DNA of 37,528 nucleotides from Lachnospiraceae bacterium. Lineage in GTDB: Bacteria > Bacillota > Clostridia > Lachnospirales > Lachnospiraceae. How positions within the stretch are numbered: position 1 is the stretch's first letter; every line of letters starts with the position of its first letter. The stretch is from assembly GCA_015057055.1 (NCBI GenBank), contig SVFE01000023.1, positions 1 through 37,528 on the forward strand. Direction: 5' to 3'. Positions 23,304 to 30,429 of this stretch are shown here, piece by piece. The notes under the pieces are model-generated. The model was not told the origin of the DNA. It searched no databases and was given only the letters and a program-made list of their open reading frames with translations. The translations under genes and the position numbers were made by a program.

Positions 23304-24404
23304 TTATTTTTTTTCATCTAACATTCTTTCCAGTAGTTTTCGTTCTGCATTCCCCGAAGTTTCCTGTTCCCAGATGCGGTCCGGTTCCTCCATCACGTAT
23401 TCCAATGCCCTTAAATAAATCTTATTTTCCGGTAATATCTCTTTTTCCTTTCGTTCCGTCATTATCTGACGACTATAATATTCTAACTCCTCTTCCGTCA
23501 GCATTTCATATTCTTCCGGTCTTTTTTTCCCAAAAGCTTTTTCGTATTTTCTTGCTTTCGCAATTAAGTTTAATACACCGGTGGTAATACCGGATTCACT
23601 CTTTGCTTTTCGGCTGTAATGAAGCAGAATCGAACTGATATTTTTCAGATTGATCGGATTTTTGTTGCGATTACGAAAAACATAATCTTCCCTTTGGTAG
23701 TTTCCGCTTTGCATAAGATAAAGCATATAATCCGTTAAGTAGGATACCGCTACCGGATGAAGCGCCATTTCATTTTCTTTTCCCTTCTCCTTTTGACGCA
23801 GAAATACCAGTTGATTTCGAAACGTAAAATCAGAAAATTTCATTTTACAGATTGTCCTTGGTGCCACACCGCAATAAAAGAGCAAAGCCACCAGCAGCGT
23901 CTCCTGACATTCCAGTTTTTTTACCTCCGGTCTCTTTGTTTTCTCCGCTCCTAAAAACACCTTTTCTAAAAATAACTCCATTTCCTCTTTCTTCGGAAAT
24001 GCATACTCCTTTTTTCCTACTACATGATGAAATTGTACTTTGTCATCTAAAATAGCAAACGGCGAATGATAGTTCTCCCCAAATCTTTGGTAGTATTCGT
24101 TTCGAATATGGGCATTATGATTAATGATATCCTCCATTTTTCGTCCGGTAGAAATCAGAACACGCAAATAAAAATGCCTTGTAGTTTCCGACAATGTCTT
24201 CCCTTCCGGCAGAAAATTTCCATGCTGCTCCATATTCTTTTTCAATACCTTCGCGTCAAAATCATTCAGTTCATAAAGCGGTTTTTGAAAATATTTTTCT
24301 ACCAGCAATATTACCTGACGATAGTTTGTTGCACTACGCTCGCTCAATTGGCTAAGGCTATAACCGATAACCTCATCCAATGTCTCCGGCTCTCTGATTG
24401 TCAT
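23304..24404 (-). CDS. Tyrosine-recombinase-like protein, apparently without catalytic motifs
   Basis: The 366-residue protein has a core-binding-like N-terminal helical region (about 8-100; SATNYRQVILLVEKYF resembles SAM-like phage integrase N-domains). A region then resembles the catalytic domain: ETLLVALLFYCGVAPRTICKM, FSDFTFRNQLVFLRQKEKGK and a region near 240-265 (DYVFRNRNKNPINLKN). Active enzymes have an Arg after the TGLR-type turn, an HxxR block and a final Tyr. Here only Arg183 could be the first, and no HLLRHTFAT-like segment is seen, so it is probably not an active recombinase. ATG 24404 is chosen (GAGG 7 nt upstream). The longer frame would start inside the ilvE terminator. It may be a DNA-binding protein derived from an integrase. 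Confidence 0.7.
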   Translation of the reverse strand: MTIREPETLDEVIGYSLSQLSERSATNYRQVILLVEKYFQKPLYELNDFDAKVLKKNMEQHGNFLPEGKTLSETTRHFYLRVLISTGRKMEDIINHNAHIRNEYYQRFGENYHSPFAILDDKVQFHHVVGKKEYAFPKKEEMELFLEKVFLGAEKTKRPEVKKLECQETLLVALLFYCGVAPRTICKMKFSDFTFRNQLVFLRQKEKGKENEMALHPVAVSYLTDYMLYLMQSGNYQREDYVFRNRNKNPINLKNISSILLHYSRKAKSESGITTGVLNLIAKARKYEKAFGKKRPEEYEMLTEEELEYYSRQIMTERKEKEILPENKIYLRALEYVMEEPDRIWEQETSGNAERKLLERMLDEKK

Positions 24405-24432
24405 TGTTATCCTCGCTGAATGAAAATGTTTT

Positions 24433-24471
24433 AAATCCCTTGAAAACCTTTTGCAAAGTTTCAAGGGATTT
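24433..24471 (-). terminator. Terminator of ilvE
   Basis: A perfect 13-bp stem, AAATCCCTTGAAA (24433-24445) with TTTCAAGGGATTT (24459-24471), begins 25 bp past the ilvE stop. The following tract on minus (AAAACATTTTC) is only partly T-rich. The hairpin immediately precedes the ribosome site of the recombinase-like gene. Confidence 0.75.
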
Positions 24472-24495
24472 GTCATTTACTTTCTGTATGTTTTA

Positions 24496-25521
24496 TTATT
24501 TGATTTCCACAATCCAGCCTTCAGGAGCTTCAATCTTGCCCATCTGGATTCCGGTTAAAGTTTCGTACAATTTCTTGGTAATGGGTCCCATCTCCGTCAT
24601 ACCGCTGGGAAGGCAGATTTCCTTGCCGTGATCCACAATCTTTCCTACCGGTGAGATAACTGCTGCGGTACCGCAAAGACCACATTCCGCAAAGTCGCTT
24701 AATTCCTCTTTGAAGATTTCTCTTTCTTCTACTTCCAAACCAAGGTACTCCTTCGCTACAACCATAAGAGAACGTCTGGTGATGGAAGGAAGAATGCTGG
24801 AAGACTTCGGTGTAACCACTTTGTTGTCCTTTGTAACGAAAAGGAAGTTGGCTCCGCCGGTCTCCTCCACTTTGGTTCTGGTCGCTGCATCCAGATACAT
24901 ATTTTCATCATAGCCGGCATTGTGGGCAGATACAATGGCATGAAGACTCATGGCATAATTCAGCCCTGCTTTGATGTGACCGGTACCGTTAGGCGCCGCA
25001 CGGTCAAAATCACTGATGCATAAGGTGAGGGGCTTCACACCGCCTTTGAAATAAGGACCTACCGGGGTAGTAAAGATACGGAACTGATACTCCGTTGCCG
25101 GCTTTACACCGATAACCGGATTGGTTCCGAACATATAAGGACGCAAATACAAGGATGCTCCGGAACCGAAAGGCGGAACATAACTCTCATTTGCTTTAAT
25201 TACCTGTTTTACCGCATCGACAAAACGCTCCTTGGGAAATGTGGGCATCTCCAAACGCTTTGCAGTATCAAACATACGCTGCGCATTCATATCCGGGCGG
25301 AAAGTTACCGTTCTTCCGTCCACGGTGGTATATGCCTTAAGGCCTTCAAAACAAGTCTGGGCATACTGTAAAACGCCGGCACATTCGTTAAGTACCACGT
25401 TGGCATCTTCGGTTAAAACGCCTTCATCCCATGCTCCGTCCTTGTAATTGGAAACATATCTTTTTTCTGTCTGTACATAGCCAAATCCGATATTGGCCCA
25501 ATCTAAATTTTTCTTTTCCAT
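24496..25521 (-). CDS. ilvE: Branched-chain amino acid aminotransferase
   Basis: IlvE is a PLP enzyme that transfers the amino group between glutamate and the keto acids of Leu, Ile and Val. The 341-residue length and features match the class IV BCAT group: YAQTCFEGLKAY, SLYLRPYMFGT, the PLP-binding Lys184 in GHIKAGLNYA, and ATRTKVEETGGANFLFV. GGAGG lies 6 nt before the ATG, under a consensus promoter. It is monocistronic, with a 13-bp-stem terminator. No T-box or other leader structure is seen, since the leader is only about 30 nt. Confidence 0.96.
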   Translation of the reverse strand: MEKKNLDWANIGFGYVQTEKRYVSNYKDGAWDEGVLTEDANVVLNECAGVLQYAQTCFEGLKAYTTVDGRTVTFRPDMNAQRMFDTAKRLEMPTFPKERFVDAVKQVIKANESYVPPFGSGASLYLRPYMFGTNPVIGVKPATEYQFRIFTTPVGPYFKGGVKPLTLCISDFDRAAPNGTGHIKAGLNYAMSLHAIVSAHNAGYDENMYLDAATRTKVEETGGANFLFVTKDNKVVTPKSSSILPSITRRSLMVVAKEYLGLEVEEREIFKEELSDFAECGLCGTAAVISPVGKIVDHGKEICLPSGMTEMGPITKKLYETLTGIQMGKIEAPEGWIVEIK

Positions 25522-25559
25522 CTTTTGCCTCCGTTTGCAACTTTTCTAAGTCTTTATTT

Positions 25560-25588
25560 ATCTTACATCCGTACCCTTTCACTGTCAA
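25560..25588 (-). promoter_or_regulatory. Sigma-A promoter of ilvE
   Basis: Minus strand TTGACA (25583-25588), 17 bp, TAAGAT (25560-25565). It is about 39 bp before the start codon. Confidence 0.75.
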
Positions 25589-25639
25589 GAATCCCCCCTG
25601 CCACATTTTTCTTTTTCTGTGGTTTTTTAAAAATGCTTG

Positions 25640-25648
25640 TGCTATAAT
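25640..25648 (+). promoter_or_regulatory. Extended -10 promoter of the diguanylate cyclase gene
   Basis: Plus strand TGC followed by TATAAT (25643-25648). No good -35 is found at 17 bp, consistent with an extended -10 promoter. The leader is about 45 nt. Confidence 0.55.
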
Positions 25649-25700
25649 AGAAAAGGAATTTTATGCAAAATATGCATTTTTATTATGAACGGAGCGGCTT

Positions 25701-26795
25701 ATGATTCAAAATTTATTAGACTCCTTTGTAAATTTTATAATGACGGATGTGCAGGACAAAAAAGAAACCAAAGAACAGGCAGTATTAGTCCGCATTATCT
25801 GTTGCATTTTTATGGTTTACTATCTGGTGGCCGGAATTGCCATCGCCTTTATACAGCACTACTATCTTGGACTGTTGCTGGTGGGCGCCATCGGTCTTTT
25901 GGTTGTAGCATTTATCTGCACCTATGAAAACCGCACTCGGACCGGGCTTGTACTGTTGAATATCATTCTGCTTGTTTTTTCCACTTTGCTGGCTCTGTAT
26001 GTTGGTTTTGACATGGATTTTCATTTGCCGATTTTTTTGAATATTCTTCTGATTTATTTTAACAAAACCGAGCATATGCTTTGGAAGCGTCTCTACACTT
26101 TTTTTATCTGTGCCTATCTAATGTGTATGACTCAATTTTGCAGTTTCCTTGATGTTGCCAGAGTACCGGACGGATTTGCTCGGATTTTCATCCAATCATT
26201 AAACATGCTGGCATTTTCCGGCTGTATCGGAGCCATTGCATATTCTTACTGTACAAAGTTCAATCAGGCAGAAGAAAAACTTCGCCGTATCAATGATAAC
26301 CTGGAACGTATGGCTAATCTTGATACCCTGACCGGACTTTCCAACCGTCGTCATATGAACGAGCATATGGATACGCTTGTAGCGGAATACAATCGTAACG
26401 GCAAGATTTTTACCGTCGCTATCGGAGATGTGGACTTCTTCAAAAAGGTTAATGACACTTACGGTCATGACACCGGTGACTACGTACTTTCCAAACTGGC
26501 CAACCAATTCCGCATTTATATGCACGGAAAAGGTCATGTGGCCCGCTGGGGTGGTGAAGAATTTTTGTTCACATTTGAAAATATGAATATCGACAAAGCC
26601 TATAAATGTATGGATGAACTCCGGCAGCGGGTATCGGAAATTCCCATGCAGTTCAAAGAATATGATTTTCAGGTGACTATGACCTACGGAATGGAAGAAT
26701 TCAACGACCGCCTTGGAGTGGAAGCTACCATTAACCGCGCCGATGAAAAACTTTACAAAGGAAAAACCGGCGGTCGAAATCGTGTTGTTATATAA
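25701..26795 (+). CDS. Membrane diguanylate cyclase (GGDEF)
   Basis: The 364-residue protein has about five to six membrane helices in the first 190 residues (sensory input of unknown type), a short coiled linker (about 190-205) and a GGDEF domain. The domain starts DTLTGLSNRRHMNEHM and carries the catalytic motif GGEEF at 284-288, so it should make cyclic di-GMP from GTP. The inhibitory I-site RxxD expected nine to six residues before the motif is absent (HGKGHVARW precedes it), so product feedback inhibition is unlikely. GGAGCGG precedes the ATG. It is monocistronic. Confidence 0.93.
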   Translation: MIQNLLDSFVNFIMTDVQDKKETKEQAVLVRIICCIFMVYYLVAGIAIAFIQHYYLGLLLVGAIGLLVVAFICTYENRTRTGLVLLNIILLVFSTLLALYVGFDMDFHLPIFLNILLIYFNKTEHMLWKRLYTFFICAYLMCMTQFCSFLDVARVPDGFARIFIQSLNMLAFSGCIGAIAYSYCTKFNQAEEKLRRINDNLERMANLDTLTGLSNRRHMNEHMDTLVAEYNRNGKIFTVAIGDVDFFKKVNDTYGHDTGDYVLSKLANQFRIYMHGKGHVARWGGEEFLFTFENMNIDKAYKCMDELRQRVSEIPMQFKEYDFQVTMTYGMEEFNDRLGVEATINRADEKLYKGKTGGRNRVVI

Positions 26796-26803
26796 ATCTA
26801 AAC

Positions 26804-26830
26804 AAAAAGGAACCGCGAAGGTTCCTTTTT
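26804..26830. terminator. Bidirectional terminator between the GGDEF gene and folA
   Basis: An 11-bp perfect stem, AAAAAGGAACC (26804-26814) with GGTTCCTTTTT (26820-26830), has a GCGAA loop. A-run and T-run lie on either side, serving both convergent genes. Confidence 0.9.
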
Positions 26831-26844
26831 TGTTTCATTCGATA

Positions 26845-27336
26845 TTATTTTTTGCGTTCATATTTCATAAAACGGTATTCCAAATCGAAATAGGTTTCTT
26901 CCTCGCCGTAATCCGTCACTTCCCATTCTTCATCTTCATCCAGATTAGGAAAATAGGCATCTGCATCATAAGCGTGGTCAATCTTTGTCACGTGGGCAAC
27001 ATCACAATACGGAAGCATCTGCCGGTACACACTCTCACCGCCGATAATATACACATCTTCCTTCTTGTAATCCTTTAATATTTCCAAAAGTTCCGGAATG
27101 GAATGTGCCATAACGGCGTCTTTTACTGTATAGGACGGATCCTTGGTTAATATTATATTGGTCCGATTCTTTAACGGTTGTCCCTGCGGGAACGTTTCCA
27201 GCGTTTTCCTTCCGAGAACTACCACTTTCCCCGTGGTTTCCTCCCGAAACATCTTATGGTCCTTCGGAATTCGAACCAAAAGATTATTTCCGTTTCCGAT
27301 TGCCCAATTCTCATCTACTGCTACAATTAAATTCAT
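26845..27336 (-). CDS. folA: Dihydrofolate reductase
   Basis: FolA reduces dihydrofolate to tetrahydrofolate with NADPH and so regenerates the cofactor oxidised by ThyA. The 163-residue protein starts MNLIVAVDENWAIGNGN and contains VRIPKDHKMFREETTGK, VVVLGRKTLETFP and DVYIIGGESVYRQMLP. The substrate-binding acid is the Asp of IPKD. GGAGG lies 7 nt before the ATG, and the gene is 15 bp after the thyA stop. It is last in the mgtE-thyA-folA unit. Confidence 0.97.
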   Translation of the reverse strand: MNLIVAVDENWAIGNGNNLLVRIPKDHKMFREETTGKVVVLGRKTLETFPQGQPLKNRTNIILTKDPSYTVKDAVMAHSIPELLEILKDYKKEDVYIIGGESVYRQMLPYCDVAHVTKIDHAYDADAYFPNLDEDEEWEVTDYGEEETYFDLEYRFMKYERKK

Positions 27337-27351
27337 TTCGCTTCCTCCGCT

Positions 27352-28200
27352 TTAAATTGCAATGGGGATATTTTCCACTTGCGGCCCCGTCACATAATTC
27401 TCTACTTTCACATCATTTCGCGTAAACTGATAGAAATCCTTGATTTCCGGATTCAACCAGAATTTCGGCGCATCGTAAGTCGGACGGGCAATCAATTCTT
27501 TAATGATGTCCACATGCCGATCATAGATATGGGCATCCGCGATTACATGCAAAAGTTCTCCGACATACATATCACATACCTGCGCAAGCATATGTACCAA
27601 AACGGCATATTGAACCACATTCCAGTTATTTGCTGCCAAGACATCCTGGGAACGCTGATTTAATACTGCATTCAGTGTCAGTTTGTCCTCACCCGGCTGC
27701 TGTACCACATTAAAAGTCATACTGTAAGCACAAGGATATAATGCCATTTCCGACAAATCCTGGTGCACATATATGTTCGTCATAATCCGGCGGCTGAAGG
27801 GGTTGTTTTTCAAATCATAAATCACCCTGTCCACTTGATCCATCATGCCTTCTTTGTATTTGTGTTTTACACCAAGCTGATAACCGTACGCTTTTCCGAT
27901 GGAGCCGTTTTCATCCGCCCATTCATCCCAGATATGGCTGTGCAAATCGTTAATGTTATTGGACTTTTGCTGCCATATCCAAAGCATTTCATCCGTCGCG
28001 CTTTTCAACGCGGTCTTCCGAAGCGTAATCAGTGGAAACTCTTTTCGCAGGTCATAACGGTTCACAACGCCAAACTTTTTAATGGTATACGCTGCCGTAC
28101 CGTCTTCCCAACGAGGACGAACCTTTTCCCCTTCGGTGCTGGTTCCGTTCTCCAAAATGTCTTTACACATATCGATGAAAATTTTATCTGCTAAACTCAT
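27352..28200 (-). CDS. thyA: Thymidylate synthase ThyA (Bacillus ThyA/phi3T-like subtype)
   Basis: ThyA methylates dUMP to dTMP using methylene-tetrahydrofolate, releasing dihydrofolate for FolA. The 282-residue protein shows KSATDEMLWIWQQKSNNIND, GSIGKAYGYQLG, NNPFSRRIM and an active-site Cys157 in YPCAYSMTF. The usual E. coli-type PCH is replaced by PCAY, as in the B. subtilis ThyA/phi3T group (PCVY). ATG 28200 is chosen, since GGAGG is 6 nt upstream. An ATG at 28206 directly abuts the ribosome site. It is 30 bp after mgtE and 15 bp before folA. Confidence 0.95.
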   Translation of the reverse strand: MSLADKIFIDMCKDILENGTSTEGEKVRPRWEDGTAAYTIKKFGVVNRYDLRKEFPLITLRKTALKSATDEMLWIWQQKSNNINDLHSHIWDEWADENGSIGKAYGYQLGVKHKYKEGMMDQVDRVIYDLKNNPFSRRIMTNIYVHQDLSEMALYPCAYSMTFNVVQQPGEDKLTLNAVLNQRSQDVLAANNWNVVQYAVLVHMLAQVCDMYVGELLHVIADAHIYDRHVDIIKELIARPTYDAPKFWLNPEIKDFYQFTRNDVKVENYVTGPQVENIPIAI

Positions 28201-28230
28201 ATCCATCCTCCGTTTTCAAAAATCAGTTCC

Positions 28231-29568
28231 TTATGCAGCCAGCCCCAAAAGCGCTGATGCGATTTGGAAATATACAATCAACGAAATTGCATCCACAATG
28301 GTCGTAATAAAAGGGGATGCCATTACCGCCGGGTCAAATCCGATTCGTTTTGCCAGCATAGGGAAAGTACATCCCACAATTTTGGCAATCAGTACAGATA
28401 CCACCAAGGTAAGACATACCACCAAGGCTACCGACAGTTCCACCCGGTCAATAAACAGCAATTTCAGGAAATTGGCCGCTGCCAGTGAGATACCGCACAA
28501 AAAGGCAACCCGAAACTCCTTCCATATGATTTTAAATACATCCCGAAGTTCAATCTCATTCAGCGAAAGACCACGGATAATGGTTACCGATGCCTGTCCG
28601 CCGGCATTGCCGCCCGTATCCATCAGCATGGGAATATAAGCTACCAAAATAGCACAACTGCTCAACGCATCTTCAAAACTGGAAATAATGCTACCGGTAA
28701 ATGTTGCGGAAATCATCAAAAGTAAAAGCCAAGGCATGCGCTTTTTCCAGATTTCCATTACCTCCGTTTTCATATAAGGCTTATCGGAGGGCACAATCGC
28801 CGCCATCTTTTCAATATCCTCGGTAGCCTCTTCTTCCATAATGTCCACAACGTCATCCACGGTGATAATACCAACAAGACGGTTTTCATTATCCACAACC
28901 GGCATGGAAGTAAAGTCGTATTTCTGGAATTGCCTTGCCACTTCCTCCTGGTCCATCAGGGTGTGAATGGATACAACATTTTCATGCATGATATCCCCAA
29001 TGATTTCCTCCGGGTCACTAAGAAGCAAATACCGTAGTGCCACCGTACCAAGAAGGGTCCTTTTATGATCCAGGACGTAACAGATATTGATGGTTTCTGA
29101 ATCAATTCCCACCCGTTTAATCCGCTCAATTGCCTGCTGTACCGTGCTGCTTTCCTTTAAATCAACATATTCCACCGTCATCACGCTGCCCGCAGAATCC
29201 TCCGGATAACGAAGCAGGTGATTAATATCACGCCTGGTTTCCGCATTGGCATTGGCAAGGAGTTTTTTTACAATATTGGCCGGCATTTCTTCCAAAAGGT
29301 CGGTAGCATCATCCGCCATCAGGTTATTAATGATGCCCGCCGCTTCCTTATCCGAAAGGCGGGTAATAATGGACTGCTGATTTTCAATATCAAGATAAGA
29401 AAAAACATCTGCCGCCATAGATTTGGGCAAAATCCGAAAAATCTTAAGCAAATCATCTTCTTCCAATTCTTCCAAAAAAACAGCAATATCTGCGTCATTT
29501 CGTTCTGCAAATTCCTGCCTGAGGCGGGTATATTGTTTTGTTTCTATTAATTCTTTTAATGCTTCCAT
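28231..29568 (-). CDS. mgtE: Magnesium transporter MgtE
   Basis: MgtE is a Mg2+-gated channel and transporter. The 445-residue protein has the cytoplasmic helical N domain (about 1-125; FLEELEEDDLLKIFRILP), two CBS domains (about 126-250; FTSMPVVDNENRLVGIITVD) and five C-terminal helices with the pore signature MDTGGNAGGQASVTIIRG. GGAGG precedes the ATG. It is the first gene of a probable mgtE-thyA-folA operon with a consensus promoter. The leader is only about 50 nt, so no M-box magnesium riboswitch is present. Confidence 0.96.
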   Translation of the reverse strand: MEALKELIETKQYTRLRQEFAERNDADIAVFLEELEEDDLLKIFRILPKSMAADVFSYLDIENQQSIITRLSDKEAAGIINNLMADDATDLLEEMPANIVKKLLANANAETRRDINHLLRYPEDSAGSVMTVEYVDLKESSTVQQAIERIKRVGIDSETINICYVLDHKRTLLGTVALRYLLLSDPEEIIGDIMHENVVSIHTLMDQEEVARQFQKYDFTSMPVVDNENRLVGIITVDDVVDIMEEEATEDIEKMAAIVPSDKPYMKTEVMEIWKKRMPWLLLLMISATFTGSIISSFEDALSSCAILVAYIPMLMDTGGNAGGQASVTIIRGLSLNEIELRDVFKIIWKEFRVAFLCGISLAAANFLKLLFIDRVELSVALVVCLTLVVSVLIAKIVGCTFPMLAKRIGFDPAVMASPFITTIVDAISLIVYFQIASALLGLAA

Positions 29569-29618
29569 AATCCGCCTCCTTTTTTGTTTTGTATAACGTG
29601 AGTCAAACTGACTTTTTC

Positions 29619-29647
29619 ATAATACAATCCATGTTTTTTTTTGTCAA
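29619..29647 (-). promoter_or_regulatory. Sigma-A promoter of mgtE-thyA-folA
   Basis: Minus strand TTGACA (29642-29647), 17 bp, TATTAT (29619-29624). The TGA inside the -35 hexamer is the stop codon of the upstream YigZ gene. Confidence 0.8.
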
Positions 29648-30276
29648 AGATTTTTGTCCAGATAAACACAGTCACCCTCATCCGAAAGAGCCAACTTTCC
29701 TGCGCACCGTTCTACCAATTCCGCTCTATGAAGCTCCGATTCATTTGCCGGAAAAGTAACGGAAATAAGCACATTTTCCAAATACTCTGTCCCATCCGGC
29801 TCTATATTATGCGCTTCCAGATAATTTTTCACTTTTCCCAACTCATTGTAGGGAACAGTAATCTTCCATTTTTGCCCTTTCCGGAGCGTTCCCGTCTCGC
29901 ACTGCGCCAATCCTTCCTTCACACTTTGGGAATAGGCTCTGACCAGTCCTCCCGTGCCCAGTAAAACCCCACCAAAATAACGCGTCACCACCACTGCCGT
30001 ATTATGAAGTTCTTCTTTAAGTAGTACTTCAAGCATAGGTCTGCCTGCCGTTCCGGAAGGTTCACCATCATCACTGCATCTGGTAATCTCGCAATGTTCG
30101 CCAATCACATAGGCACTGCAATTATGTTTGGCATCCCAATATTTCTTTTTCATTTCCTCAATGAAGGCAGCCGCCTCCTCTTCCGTATTCACCGGCCTAA
30201 GTGTTGCGATGAATCTGGATTTTTTTTCGACAAGTTCTCCTTGGCCGCCATTCAATAAAATCCTATAACTTTGCAT
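29644..30276 (-). CDS. YigZ/IMPACT family protein
   Basis: The 210-residue protein contains KKSRFIATLRPVNTEEEA, DAKHNCSAYVIG, CSDDGEPSGTAGRPML and VVVTRYFGGVLLGTGGLVRAY, the UPF0029/IMPACT N-terminal domain. A C-terminal DUF1949 domain follows (about 135-205). IMPACT relatives influence translation control in eukaryotes. The bacterial role is poorly defined. ATG 30276 gives the family N-terminus. No ribosome binding site precedes it, and TATAAT ends just three bases before the ATG, so initiation may be leaderless or may use another start. The longer frame to 30465 has no family counterpart. Confidence 0.9.
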   Translation of the reverse strand: MQSYRILLNGGQGELVEKKSRFIATLRPVNTEEEAAAFIEEMKKKYWDAKHNCSAYVIGEHCEITRCSDDGEPSGTAGRPMLEVLLKEELHNTAVVVTRYFGGVLLGTGGLVRAYSQSVKEGLAQCETGTLRKGQKWKITVPYNELGKVKNYLEAHNIEPDGTEYLENVLISVTFPANESELHRAELVERCAGKLALSDEGDCVYLDKNL

Positions 30277-30324
30277 AAAATTATAATAACATGTCAACAT
30301 TCTGAATAAAAGAATTTTCTGTAC

Positions 30325-30353
30325 TTTATTTAATGTGTTTTTTTTGGTATAAT
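30325..30353 (+). promoter_or_regulatory. Promoter of the PBP1A-type gene
   Basis: Plus strand TTTATT (30325-30330), 17 bp, TATAAT (30348-30353), with TG at 30345-30346 giving an extended -10. The leader is about 70 nt. Confidence 0.65.
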
Positions 30354-30429
30354 CTATGGTGTGTTTTTTTGAATTGAAGTCGAATCCAAAAATTATGATA
30401 CAACATTTCGGGAAAGGTTTGATTTTGAT

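Noticed and set aside
23304-24476. Integrase of an integrated element with attachment sites
   Set aside because: There is no tRNA, no flanking direct repeat that I can see and no phage or conjugation genes nearby, and the recombinase motifs are degenerate.
25522-25640. T-box leader before ilvE
   Set aside because: The promoter lies about 39 bp before the start codon, leaving no room for a T-box.
28082-28639. Plus-strand frame of 185 codons across thyA and mgtE
   Set aside because: It is antisense to two unambiguous conserved genes.
29569-29643. M-box magnesium riboswitch before mgtE
   Set aside because: The predicted leader is only about 50 nt and lacks conserved M-box elements.
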